A program made the position numbers and the translations under genes. From positions 21,701 through 40,418 of the forward strand of contig DFBH01000039.1 of assembly GCA_002366545.1 (NCBI GenBank): a stretch of 18,718 nt of DNA, read 5' to 3'. The notes under the pieces are model-generated. The model saw only the letters and a program-made list of their open reading frames with translations. It did no database searches and had not been told where the DNA came from. Positions 6,742 through 14,430 of the stretch are shown here, in pieces. The first letter of the stretch is position 1. Each line of letters opens with the position of its first letter. This DNA is from Candidatus Oleimmundimicrobium americanum. GTDB taxonomy: Bacteria > Actinomycetota > Aquicultoria > UBA3085 > Oleimmundimicrobiaceae.

Positions 6742-7381
6742 TTTTTTTCTTCATCTCCTCAACCGAATGTTCGAGTCCGTCGATTCGACGATGTAAAGAA
6801 TTAAGAGTTTCCGCCACGGGATCAGGGAGGCGTTCGTGGTGAAGGTCCATGGTCGGAATTCGCTTACCTTCCCTCTTTACAACCCTTCCGGGAATACCAA
6901 CCACGGTGCTATTTAAGGGAACGGGACGAACAACCACCGCTCCACCACCCACAACGGCGTTGTCGCCGATGGTAATTGCTCCGAGAATCGTAGCCCCGAC
7001 ACCAATTACAACATTATTGCCAATTGTCGGATGACGTTTGCCCTTTTCTTTCCCGGTTCCACCCAGAGTTACACCCTGATACAAAGTAACATTGTCACCT
7101 ATCTCGGTGGTCTCTCCCACAACTATACCCATGCCGTGGTCGATAAAAAAACTTTTTCCGATTTTCGCTCCGGGGTGAATCTCAATACCGGTCAAAAAAC
7201 GGCTGATGTGTGAAATCAACCTGGCGATAAGTTTTAAATCCTTTTGGAAAAACCTATGGGCAATTCGATGAAATTGAAGAGCGTGAAAACCCGGATAGGT
7301 AAGAAGTATTTCCAAAGTGCTTCTTGCCGCCGGATCTCTCTCTTTTGTTGTCCGAATATCTTCCTTAAAAGTATTAAGCAA
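6731..7381 (-). CDS. cysE: Serine O-acetyltransferase
   Basis: 216 residues, the short Gram-positive form. DPAARS (16-21) lies in the N-terminal helical domain. The left-handed beta-helix of hexapeptide repeats carries the family motifs IDHGMGIVVGETTEIG (His82) and GKRHPTIG (His118). The enzyme makes O-acetylserine from serine and acetyl-CoA, the first committed step of cysteine synthesis. The start is TTG at 7381, nine bases after GAGGAGG, and overlaps the gltX stop by eight bases. Order gltX-cysE-cysS is that of Bacillus, where a leader between gltX and cysE controls cysES; the overlap here leaves no room for such a leader. The C-terminal tail is helical and charged. Confidence 0.95.
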   Translation of the reverse strand: MLNTFKEDIRTTKERDPAARSTLEILLTYPGFHALQFHRIAHRFFQKDLKLIARLISHISRFLTGIEIHPGAKIGKSFFIDHGMGIVVGETTEIGDNVTLYQGVTLGGTGKEKGKRHPTIGNNVVIGVGATILGAITIGDNAVVGGGAVVVRPVPLNSTVVGIPGRVVKREGKRIPTMDLHHERLPDPVAETLNSLHRRIDGLEHSVEEMKKKNES

Positions 7382-8834
7382 GCTTCATTGCCTCCTCAAC
7401 TCTTTTTAAACATTTTTCTTTTCCGAAAACCGAAATCACGTAAAACAACTCCGGGCCGGATAATCTACCGGTAAGAGCCGCGCGAATGGGATGATAAACC
7501 GCTTTCCCTTTAATGTTTCCCGCTTTTAATCTACCGGCAACCCCTTTAAGAAGCACCTTCGCCTTCTCAATATCTATCTTATCCTCTTTTGCCAAAGCTT
7601 CCTCGAGTGTTTTAAGTACCATCGAAACCTGCTCGCCTTTTAACTCCTCTAAAACATCTTCAGAATACCCAACTTTATCTTCAAAAAAGAGTTTGGCATT
7701 ATTTGTTATGTCAGAGAGAACAACAAGATTTGTCTGCACCGCCCTTACAACCTTTTCAACCCAAACAACTTCTTCGCCCGAGAGCTCAGATGCAATATAT
7801 CCCGCCTCTCTGAGATGAGGCAAAACAAGGGGAGTTAATTCTTCAACGGTGAGCTCTCTTATATGCTGACCGTTTATCCACTTAAGTTTACCTATATCAA
7901 AGATGGCCGGACTTTTTGAAACTCTCTCAATTGAGAAAACTTTAGAGAGTTCTTCAAGGGTAAAAATTTCTTTCCCGTCTTCAGAAGACCAGCCTAAAAG
8001 AGTAAGATAATTGACAATTGCGCTTGGCAAAAAACCTTGTTCTCGATAATCGCTTATCGACGTTGCGCCATGTCTCTTGCTAAGTTTAGCATGGTCAACA
8101 CCAAGGATCATTGAAAGATGGCCGAATTTCGGAACCGGATAACCCAACGCCTCAAAAAGCAGAATGTGTCTTGCGGTGTTTGCAAGATGGTCCTCGCCCC
8201 TTATAACATGAGTCACTTTCATGGTAACGTCATCAACAACAACTGCTAAGTTAAAACTTGCCGTGCCGTCAGAGCGAACTAAAATAAAATCGCCGATGGT
8301 ATCGCTATTGAACTCAACATCTCCTTTTATTAAATCGTGGACAATAATTTTTCTTTTTGGAATTTTAAAACGTATAGTGAATTTTCGCCCCTCGGTGATA
8401 AACCGCTCTTCTTCCCCAGAGGTTAAATTTATACAATGCCCATCATACTTCGACATTACACCTCGCGCGAGCGCTTCTTTTCGTCTCTTCTCAAGTTCGT
8501 TTTCAGTACAATAACATCGATAAGCAAGCTTTTTTTTAAGAAGCTCGTCAACAAATTTTTTGTACAAATCTCCGCGCTTGCTTTGATAATAAGGACCATA
8601 ATTTCCTTCAATCTCCGGGCCTTCATTCCAATCAAGCCCCAACCACTTTAAATCCTCAATGATGGAACGCTCAAACTCAATGGTTGAACGACTGCGGTCT
8701 GTATCTTCTATCCTCAATATAAAATCGCCATTCCGGCTTTTAGCAAAAAACCAGTTGAATAAAGCAGTCCTCGCCGTTCCAATATGCAAATGTCCCGTAG
8801 GACTCGGAGCAAACCTTACCCGAATATTTTTCAA
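7374..8834 (-). CDS. gltX: Glutamyl-tRNA synthetase
   Basis: 486 residues, typical length. Class I motifs are APSPTGHLHIGTA (HIGT at 17-20) and KLSKRHG (KLSKR at 250-254). CYCTE and the region to HCINL carry the remains of the zinc-binding insert. The C-terminal anticodon-binding helices are complete. It charges tRNA-Glu, and in Gram-positive bacteria often also tRNA-Gln for later amidation; which applies here cannot be told. The start is a TTG at 8834 after TAAGGAGTG. A 194-base repeat-rich gap separates it from ispF, so it may head its own transcript, but no clear promoter or T-box was found in that gap. Confidence 0.97.
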   Translation of the reverse strand: MKNIRVRFAPSPTGHLHIGTARTALFNWFFAKSRNGDFILRIEDTDRSRSTIEFERSIIEDLKWLGLDWNEGPEIEGNYGPYYQSKRGDLYKKFVDELLKKKLAYRCYCTENELEKRRKEALARGVMSKYDGHCINLTSGEEERFITEGRKFTIRFKIPKRKIIVHDLIKGDVEFNSDTIGDFILVRSDGTASFNLAVVVDDVTMKVTHVIRGEDHLANTARHILLFEALGYPVPKFGHLSMILGVDHAKLSKRHGATSISDYREQGFLPSAIVNYLTLLGWSSEDGKEIFTLEELSKVFSIERVSKSPAIFDIGKLKWINGQHIRELTVEELTPLVLPHLREAGYIASELSGEEVVWVEKVVRAVQTNLVVLSDITNNAKLFFEDKVGYSEDVLEELKGEQVSMVLKTLEEALAKEDKIDIEKAKVLLKGVAGRLKAGNIKGKAVYHPIRAALTGRLSGPELFYVISVFGKEKCLKRVEEAMKLA

Positions 8835-8853
8835 AAGTACACACTCCTTATGC

Positions 8854-8895
8854 AGTCATTAGTTATTAGTTAGTAGTCGGGAGTCCTTAGTCGCT
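8854..8895. repeat. Degenerate tandem repeat with 7-base period, form AGTNNNN
   Basis: Six gapless heptads all begin AGT: AGTCATT (8854), AGTTATT (8861), AGTTAGT (8868), AGTCGGG (8875), AGTCCTT (8882) and AGTCGCT (8889). The array lies just upstream of the gltX ribosome binding site. Its form recurs at 11880-11907. Confidence 0.7.
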
Positions 8896-8903
8896 ATCGC
8901 TCC

Positions 8904-8938
8904 ATTGAAAAATGCAAATTGTAAAATGCAAAAGTTAA
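8904..8938. repeat. Degenerate tandem repeat with 7-base period, form A(A/T)TGNAA
   Basis: Five heptads run on from each other, such as ATTGAAA (8904), AATGCAA (8911), ATTGTAA (8918) and AATGCAA (8925). The consensus is roughly the reverse complement of the array at 8968-9009, so the two could pair as a long imperfect foldback. Confidence 0.6.
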
Positions 8939-8967
8939 ATTTGTCCTGATTGTTTTCGTTTTCCCTT

Positions 8968-9009
8968 TCAATTTAAAATTTCCAATTTCCAATCTTCAAT
9001 TTACAATTC
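8968..9009. repeat. Degenerate tandem repeat with 7-base period, form NCAATTT
   Basis: Six heptads: TCAATTT (8968), AAAATTT (8975), CCAATTT (8982), CCAATCT (8989), TCAATTT (8996) and ACAATTC (9003). The array ends just short of the ispF stop codon and opposes the inverted array at 8904-8938. Confidence 0.65.
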
Positions 9010-9028
9010 TTCTTAACCCGTTACCCTT

Positions 9029-9502
9029 TTATTTTTCCTCCAAAAGCACAATCGCCTGAGCGGCTACGCCTTCGCGCCTGCCGGTAAACCCCATCCCTTC
9101 GGTGGTCGTTGCCTTTAAATTTACTTGCGATTTATCAACCTTCAAAACGTCGGAAACTTTTTCTCTCATGCTCTCCCGGTAAGAAGACAACCTGGGCTCC
9201 TGCAAAATCACCGTAACATCCAAATTAACAAGCTTATATCCTTTCGAAAACATAAGTTCTCTGACGTTTGCCAATAAATCCAGGCTGCAAATCCCCTTAT
9301 ATTTATCAGATGTGTCAGGAAAATGCCTACCTATATCACCTTCGGCAATAGCACCCAAAATTGCATCAATGACAGCATGAATCAAAACATCCGCATCAGA
9401 ATGACCTTCCAAACCCAGATGGTGGGGAATCTCAATCCCACCTAAAATAAGCGGCCTATCTTCTGCAAACCTATGTGCGTCATACCCAATTCCAACCCTC
9501 AC
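9029..9502 (-). CDS. ispF: 2-C-methyl-D-erythritol 2,4-cyclodiphosphate synthase
   Basis: 157 residues, standard size. The zinc ligands are Asp8 and His10 in GIGYDAHRF and His42 in DVLIHAV. The flexible loop motif GLEGHSDADVL and the CTP/cytidine contact motif KATTTEGMGFTGR are intact. It releases CMP and closes the cyclic diphosphate in the MEP isoprenoid pathway. The start is GTG at 9502, overlapping the ispD stop as GTGA. It is the last gene of the PIN-TRAM/ispD/ispF unit. Confidence 0.97.
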   Translation of the reverse strand: MRVGIGYDAHRFAEDRPLILGGIEIPHHLGLEGHSDADVLIHAVIDAILGAIAEGDIGRHFPDTSDKYKGICSLDLLANVRELMFSKGYKLVNLDVTVILQEPRLSSYRESMREKVSDVLKVDKSQVNLKATTTEGMGFTGRREGVAAQAIVLLEEK

Positions 9503-10191
9503 TCTATAAATCCCCTTTTTTTCAGAATTTCACCGGCTAACGCCAAATCATCCTGTGTAGTAATTTTTATATTTTCGCATGAGCCCATAATTGCCTTAAC
9601 TTTGTAACCCATTCTTTCAAGAAGCACAGAGTCATCTGTCCCATAAAAATTATCACTTTTGGCCTTTTCGTAAGCCTTGTGTAAAATGGAGGGTGCAAAA
9701 ACCTGCGGCGTCTGAGCCATCCAAAGTTTCTCCCTCGACGACGTTCCTTTAATGATGCTATCTTCCACCACTTTAATTGTATCCTTTACCGGGATACCAA
9801 CCACCACACCATCGAAATCTTTTAAGAACAATACCGCCTCATCAATAATTTTGGAAGTTACAAGCGGCCTCGCGCCATCGTGAATTAACACGGTCTCCGC
9901 CAAAGGAGAAATCAGACACAACCCGTTGTATACCGAGTCTTGTCTTTCTTTCCCTCCTTTTACAATCTTTGACACCTTTCGAAAATTGTATTTCCCAACA
10001 ACCTCATTTCGACAAAACTCCATATCGTCTTGATTGACCACAAGAATTACTTCATCAATAACCAGACACTTCTCAAAAGCAAATAAAGTATGCGCCAGAA
10101 CCGGTTTCCCCAATAAAGGCAGATATTGTTTGCTCTGCCCCAGCTTCATTCGACTACTTCTTCCTGCCGCAACGATAATGGCTACATTCAT
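9499..10191 (-). CDS. ispD: 2-C-methyl-D-erythritol 4-phosphate cytidylyltransferase
   Basis: 230 residues. The nucleotide-binding start is IIVAAGRSSRM with the following KQYLPLLGKPVLAHT. Further family motifs are HDGARPLV, GIPVKDTIK, AQTPQVF and the late GSCENIKITTQDDL. It couples CTP to methylerythritol phosphate, the third step of the MEP pathway. The ATG at 10191 overlaps the upstream PIN-TRAM stop by four bases (ATGA) and its own stop overlaps ispF by four, so the three genes are translated as a chain. Confidence 0.97.
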   Translation of the reverse strand: MNVAIIVAAGRSSRMKLGQSKQYLPLLGKPVLAHTLFAFEKCLVIDEVILVVNQDDMEFCRNEVVGKYNFRKVSKIVKGGKERQDSVYNGLCLISPLAETVLIHDGARPLVTSKIIDEAVLFLKDFDGVVVGIPVKDTIKVVEDSIIKGTSSREKLWMAQTPQVFAPSILHKAYEKAKSDNFYGTDDSVLLERMGYKVKAIMGSCENIKITTQDDLALAGEILKKRGFIE

Positions 10192-11258
10192 TCTCCTTTT
10201 ACCGTGTTTCCTTTCTCGCTTTTTAAATTGGTAAAAATCATCCTCCCCGCCGAGGTCTGCAAAACGCTGGTTACATAAACCCTAACTTCTTTCCCGACGC
10301 AAGCCCTTCCTCCTTCAACAACCACCATGGTCCCGTCCTCCAAATAACCAACACCCTGGCTTACCTCTTTGCCCTCTTTAACTATCAAAACATTCATCTC
10401 TTCGCCGGGAAGAACCACGGGTTTCAACGCATTAGCAAGCTCGTTTATGTTTAAAACCCTCACGCTCTGTAACTCAGCAACTTTATTTAAATTAAAATCA
10501 TTTGTAAGTATGGGCAATTTTAAATCCTTAGCCATTTGAACCAATTTTGTATCTACATCAAGGGTTTTCGGATAATCTTTTTCAATGATATTCACTTTTA
10601 CATTTGATTCTTCTTGTAATTCTCGGAGAACATCTAAACCCCGACGACCCCTGTTTCTTTTCAACGAATCCTCTGAGTCAGCTATAGCCTGAAGCTCCCT
10701 TAAAATAAAACCGGGAGCGATTAACTCTCCACTTATAAAACCGGTTTTGCAGATATCAACTATACGCCCATCAATAATTACGCTGGTATCAAGAATCTTC
10801 TTTCGCGGAATAAACGTTTGCCCTTGCGCTTTGGGTTGACTTAAAAAATTAAATACCGAGCCAATATCCTCCTTTTTGCGCAACCCAATCCACAACCCAA
10901 GATAGCCCAATATTACAAAAACAATCATGGCTAAATAGGGACCAAATACCGGAACTCTCCAGAGAGGTAAGGATATGAGGGTTGCCAAAACCAACCCGAT
11001 GATTAAACCGGTTATCCCAACTAAGATATCTAAAAGGGACACCTTCTGAACAACTTTCTCTATCCTGCTCAAGCCCTTGGCAATTTCTGTGCCAACCATA
11101 CCGCCCATAAAATATCCTATGCCGACGCCGATTATAATATATAATATGATGCCGATAATTGGTGACCCCGGAATAGGAAATTTGTAGATACCCGACAGTT
11201 CAGCTCCGCCAAATGCGCCAAGGAGAGCGAATAGCAAACGAGCAATTGTAACTAACAT
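10188..11258 (-). CDS. yacL: Membrane-anchored PIN-TRAM domain protein (YacL family)
   Basis: 356 residues. Four hydrophobic segments occupy about residues 1-125. A PIN nuclease domain follows, with acidic residues in KKILDTSVIIDGRIVDI and in ILTNDFNLNK, and a C-terminal TRAM domain (about 290-345, VGYLEDGTMVVVEGG) of the kind that binds RNA. The layout equals Bacillus YacL, which lies between disA and ispD. It is expected to be a membrane-bound RNA-processing or toxin-like nuclease; no substrate is established that I can assign here. The ATG follows AGGAGGAGAG, and a promoter lies at 11332-11361. Confidence 0.88.
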   Translation of the reverse strand: MLVTIARLLFALLGAFGGAELSGIYKFPIPGSPIIGIILYIIIGVGIGYFMGGMVGTEIAKGLSRIEKVVQKVSLLDILVGITGLIIGLVLATLISLPLWRVPVFGPYLAMIVFVILGYLGLWIGLRKKEDIGSVFNFLSQPKAQGQTFIPRKKILDTSVIIDGRIVDICKTGFISGELIAPGFILRELQAIADSEDSLKRNRGRRGLDVLRELQEESNVKVNIIEKDYPKTLDVDTKLVQMAKDLKLPILTNDFNLNKVAELQSVRVLNINELANALKPVVLPGEEMNVLIVKEGKEVSQGVGYLEDGTMVVVEGGRACVGKEVRVYVTSVLQTSAGRMIFTNLKSEKGNTVKGE

Positions 11259-11331
11259 CGAACTCTCCTCCTATTATTTATCGTTTTTGGTGCTTATTCC
11301 CCCCTTTCTTTATAAAATCTTTATAAAATAA

Positions 11332-11361
11332 ATAATAACATACCCTTGAAAATGCAGTCAA
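11332..11361 (-). promoter_or_regulatory. Leftward sigma-A-like promoter of the PIN-TRAM/ispD/ispF unit
   Basis: On the minus strand TTGACT (11361-11356), an 18-base spacer, then TATTAT (11337-11332), five of six matches at -10. It gives a leader of about 65-70 bases before the ATG at 11258. It is divergent from the plus-strand promoter 46 bases away. Confidence 0.6.
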
Positions 11362-11407
11362 AGAAAACACCACGTGAAATATGATATTTAACTGAGATTT
11401 TTCTTCC

Positions 11408-11437
11408 TTGACAACCAAAATAAATAAAACCTATAAT
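11408..11437 (+). promoter_or_regulatory. Rightward consensus sigma-A promoter
   Basis: A perfect TTGACA (11408-11413) and a perfect TATAAT (11432-11437) are separated by 18 bases. The start point would be near 11444, about 30 bases before the ATG of the lone plus-strand gene. It is the strongest-looking promoter in the window and suggests high, steady expression. Confidence 0.85.
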
Positions 11438-11475
11438 GTTCTCAGTTCCAATTACTTAAGGTAAAGGGAGATAAA

Positions 11476-11871
11476 ATGAGCGATAGAGCATGCAAGGAAT
11501 TCCAAAATACCGTATCGGATTATTTAATAAGACATCGAAGCATCCTTGATGTAATGTCCAAACTGCAAGAAGCAACAGCTCACGTAAACAGGGCAATTAG
11601 TAAATCTGTAACCAGCTGTGGGTGCTTAAATATTGAAGCCTCAAAACAACCAATCCCCAAAGATGCCAATTTATCGGAGATGGCAGAGTATGTGCGAACT
11701 CATCTTGAGGGAAATCTTTGCCCTACTTGTCTTGATACCATAGAAGCTGAATTGGGAAACACAATGTTCTATATTGCCGCAATATGCACTCTCCTGGATT
11801 TAGACCTCGAAAAAATAATTACCCACGAAAACAACCGGATTTCAACCCTCGGAGTTTACAGTCTAACCTAA
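11476..11871 (+). CDS. Unrecognised small helical protein with conserved-looking Cys pairs
   Basis: 131 residues, start ATG five bases after AAAGGGAG, driven by a perfect consensus promoter. The protein is predicted mostly helical with no membrane segment or signal peptide. Visible features are CGC near residue 48, CPTC near residue 78 and a later LGNTMFYIAAICTLLDLDL stretch. That last stretch resembles the E-x-G-[DN]-x-x-F-Y helix of MazG-like nucleotide pyrophosphohydrolases, but the full acidic metal motif is not clear. I believe similar proteins occur beside disA in Clostridia, sometimes under uninformative DUF names; this is memory, not a search. It is transcribed opposite to both flanking operons. 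The coding call is firm; the function is unknown. Confidence 0.85.
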   Translation: MSDRACKEFQNTVSDYLIRHRSILDVMSKLQEATAHVNRAISKSVTSCGCLNIEASKQPIPKDANLSEMAEYVRTHLEGNLCPTCLDTIEAELGNTMFYIAAICTLLDLDLEKIITHENNRISTLGVYSLT

Positions 11872-11879
11872 GTTTCATT

Positions 11880-11907
11880 AGTAGATAGTTCTTAGTCGGA
11901 AGTTTGT
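11880..11907. repeat. Degenerate tandem repeat with 7-base period, form AGTNNNN
   Basis: Four gapless heptads begin AGT: AGTAGAT (11880), AGTTCTT (11887), AGTCGGA (11894) and AGTTTGT (11901). This is the same form as at 8854-8895. It lies in the 103-base convergent gap between the lone plus-strand gene and disA, where I see no convincing terminator. Confidence 0.55.
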
Positions 11908-11956
11908 TGACTGGTTGGTCTTTTTGACCTTACCTTTTCCCTTTTACCCATCACAC

Positions 11957-11977
11957 TTATCTGCTATCTGCCATCTA
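11957..11977. repeat. Three heptads running into the disA stop codon
   Basis: TTATCTG (11957), CTATCTG (11964) and CCATCTA (11971) repeat with a 7-base period; the last contains the disA TAG stop. The array is short, so chance is possible, but the period matches the other intergenic arrays. Confidence 0.4.
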
Positions 11978-13063
11978 AAAATATCTTTCTAAAACACTCT
12001 GTTCCTGAAGTTTTTTGAGTCCATTCAGAATAGTTTTTGCTCTAACCTCTCCAACTCCTTCAACTTCATCTAAATCTTCTATGCTAGCCTCCAAGATGGT
12101 CTGCAAATCGCCAAACTTCTTTATAATCTTATTCACAATAGCCGGCGGAAGACGTGGAATTTGTCTAAGCAATCTATACCCTCTGGGATGAACAAGTGTA
12201 TCTAAAATATTTACAGTGTCACCTTCGTATCCAAGCAGCCGACAAATATTTGTCGAATCAAGCAAATCATCCGGGGATAAGATGCTCAATTCCTTCGCGG
12301 TTTTTTCGGCACGCCTGCTGTCTTTGCAATAATCCTTTAAAATCATCATATTGTTTTCTTCCACACGGACCATGAGCTCATCCAACTGCATTTTTATCAA
12401 GCGACCCTCGGAGCCAAGCTCGCTTATGTACCGCTCAACTTCCTTGGAAATTCTTTTTACCATCTCAAACCTTTGAATTATCGTTGTTACATCCAAAAGC
12501 ATCGTAAAATCCTGAAACTCAATGGAATTTAAGTTGGAAGAGACTTGATCAAGTCTAATTTTATACTTTTCAAGCGTCTGTAAGGCCTGGTTAGCTTTGG
12601 TTAAAAGCGCTCGAATATCTTCAAGCACATATTTATAATTATTCCAATATAAAGAGATAATATCCCGACGCTGTGAAATTGAAATTACCAATGCATCGGT
12701 TTGTTTCGCTACACGTTCTGCAGCTCTATGCCGCATACCCGTTTCATTGGTTGCAATGGATGGATCCGGAGCCAATTGAATATTTGCCCCCAAAATTTTT
12801 TTGAACTCATGATCCAAGACGATGGCGCCGTCCATTTTGGCCAACTCAAAAAGTTTTTGAGGATGAAACTCAATATCTAATTTAAATCCTCCATCACATA
12901 TTTTTTCTACGGCCTCAACATCGCCAACAACAATAAGTGCTCCTGTTTTAGCACTTATAATTTGTTCTAATGCATCGCGAATCAAAGTGCCGGGAGCCAC
13001 CTTTTTCACAACATCAATTAAAGTTGTTTTCTTTTTACTCAATATTTGCGTCACCCCAATCAT
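11975..13063 (-). CDS. disA: DNA integrity scanning diadenylate cyclase DisA
   Basis: 362 residues, the normal length. The N-terminal DAC domain carries the catalytic DGA (78-80) within LAKMDGAIVL and RHR (111-113) within TGMRHRAAERVAKQTDALV. A helical linker follows, then a C-terminal helix-hairpin-helix DNA-binding region (IEDLDEVEGVGEVRAK). It condenses two ATP to c-di-AMP and, in Bacillus, scans DNA and slows synthesis at branched structures. The start is ATG at 13063; the frame also has GTG just before it at 13066, which would overlap the radA stop by one base. It is the last gene of the mcsA-to-disA unit, next to radA as in Bacillus. Confidence 0.97.
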   Translation of the reverse strand: MIGVTQILSKKKTTLIDVVKKVAPGTLIRDALEQIISAKTGALIVVGDVEAVEKICDGGFKLDIEFHPQKLFELAKMDGAIVLDHEFKKILGANIQLAPDPSIATNETGMRHRAAERVAKQTDALVISISQRRDIISLYWNNYKYVLEDIRALLTKANQALQTLEKYKIRLDQVSSNLNSIEFQDFTMLLDVTTIIQRFEMVKRISKEVERYISELGSEGRLIKMQLDELMVRVEENNMMILKDYCKDSRRAEKTAKELSILSPDDLLDSTNICRLLGYEGDTVNILDTLVHPRGYRLLRQIPRLPPAIVNKIIKKFGDLQTILEASIEDLDEVEGVGEVRAKTILNGLKKLQEQSVLERYF

Positions 13064-13065
13064 CA

Positions 13066-14418
13066 CTAATTCAAATATTCCAATGCTTCATAAACGGTTC
13101 TCACCGGCAGAAGCTCAACACCTAACTCTTTTTTATTTATATCGACATCTTGCGACGGTAAGATTACCTTTTTAAATCCAAGCCCCGCCGCCTCAACTAC
13201 ACGTTTGTCAATCTGATTTACAAATCTCACTTCACCGGCCAAACCAATTTCACCAAAAGCAACGATGTCATCCGGAACCTTTTTATCGCGATGAGATGAC
13301 GCTGCAACAAGCGCAATCCCTAAATCGGCAGCAGGTTCCACAACTTTTATCCCCCCTGTAACATTTACATAAACATCGTATCTCTCAAGATGTAAACCCA
13401 TTTTTTTTTCAAGAACCGCCAAAACCAAGGAGAAGCGATTAAAATCAAGTCCTGAGCAGAGACGACGTGGAACATTAAGATAGGATTTAGAAACCAATCC
13501 CTGCAATTCCACAAGGAGAGGACGTTTCCCTTCCATGGTCGCAACCACAACCGAACCCGATGCACCAGTCGGCCTTTCGGCTAAAAACAGTGCAGATGGG
13601 TTCACCACTTCGGTCAAGCCCTTTGAAGTCATCTCAAACATGCCTATTTCGTTGGTTGAGCCAAAACGATTTTTAACCGCCCTTACTATCCGATAATTGC
13701 GATGCGTATCCCCCTCAAAATACAAAACCGTATCGACTATGTGCTCCAGTATTTTTGGTCCCGCTATGGAACCGCCCTTTGTTACATGCCCGACAATAAA
13801 AGTCGGAAGACCTCTCTTCTTAGCTATCCTAAGCAGGCGCCCCGTAAACTCTCTAACCTGACTTACGCTTCCCGGAGCAGAGGAAATATCTGAACAAAAC
13901 ATTGTTTGAATGGAATCAATAACCAAAAACGCGGGATTTATTTCTTCAATCTGATCTTTAATGTAATCAAAATCGGTTTCACATAAAATAAACTGATTGG
14001 AAGAAATCCGGCCTAATCTATCCGCTCTCATCTTTATTTGCTTAGCCGACTCTTCGCCTGACACGATTAAAACCTTACCTTCAGCGGCAGCAATATTGTT
14101 AGAAACCTGCAAAAGAAGAGTTGACTTACCTATACCGGGCACTCCACCGAGTAAAACAAGGGAACCGTTCACAATACCACCACCCAAAACTCTGTCAAGT
14201 TCCGGGATCCGGGTTGAAAGACGATTTTCCATTGAACCTTTAATACTCAATATATCTTGAGCTGCAGTAAAAGATTTAAAAGCATCAGCCCTTTTGTTTT
14301 CCATGGCAGATTCTTCTACCATGGTGTTCCATCCCCCGCAATCAGGGCACCTTCCTAACCACTTTAAGGAAGTATAACCGCATTCTTGGCAACGCATTAT
14401 GGATTGAGCTTTCCGCAT
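13066..14418 (-). CDS. radA: DNA repair protein RadA (Sms)
   Basis: 450 residues. An N-terminal C4 zinc finger (Cys10, 13, 24, 27: CQECGY and CPDCGGWNT) is followed by a RecA-like core with Walker A GGVPGIGKST (91-100), Walker B FLVIDSIQ (164-171) and the RadA-specific KNRFG (249-253). The C-terminal third is the Lon-protease-like domain. RadA drives branch migration during recombination and, in Bacillus, works with DisA. The ATG at 14418 lies 12 bases after the clpC stop with only a weak AAAGAG site. An internal ATG at 14397 would leave just one residue before the first zinc-finger Cys, so the first start is preferred. Confidence 0.97.
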   Translation of the reverse strand: MRKAQSIMRCQECGYTSLKWLGRCPDCGGWNTMVEESAMENKRADAFKSFTAAQDILSIKGSMENRLSTRIPELDRVLGGGIVNGSLVLLGGVPGIGKSTLLLQVSNNIAAAEGKVLIVSGEESAKQIKMRADRLGRISSNQFILCETDFDYIKDQIEEINPAFLVIDSIQTMFCSDISSAPGSVSQVREFTGRLLRIAKKRGLPTFIVGHVTKGGSIAGPKILEHIVDTVLYFEGDTHRNYRIVRAVKNRFGSTNEIGMFEMTSKGLTEVVNPSALFLAERPTGASGSVVVATMEGKRPLLVELQGLVSKSYLNVPRRLCSGLDFNRFSLVLAVLEKKMGLHLERYDVYVNVTGGIKVVEPAADLGIALVAASSHRDKKVPDDIVAFGEIGLAGEVRFVNQIDKRVVEAAGLGFKKVILPSQDVDINKKELGVELLPVRTVYEALEYLN

Positions 14419-14430
14419 ACTAAACTCTTT

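Noticed and set aside
8854..9009. CRISPR array
   Set aside because: The repeats are only seven bases, contiguous without spacers, and no cas genes are nearby.
8835..9028. T-box or other riboswitch upstream of gltX
   Set aside because: No T-box core sequence or specifier-like stem was seen; the gap is mostly heptad repeats.
11908..11956. Bidirectional terminator between the lone gene and disA (GGTC TTTTT GACC)
   Set aside because: Only four base pairs with no proper T-run after the stem on either strand.
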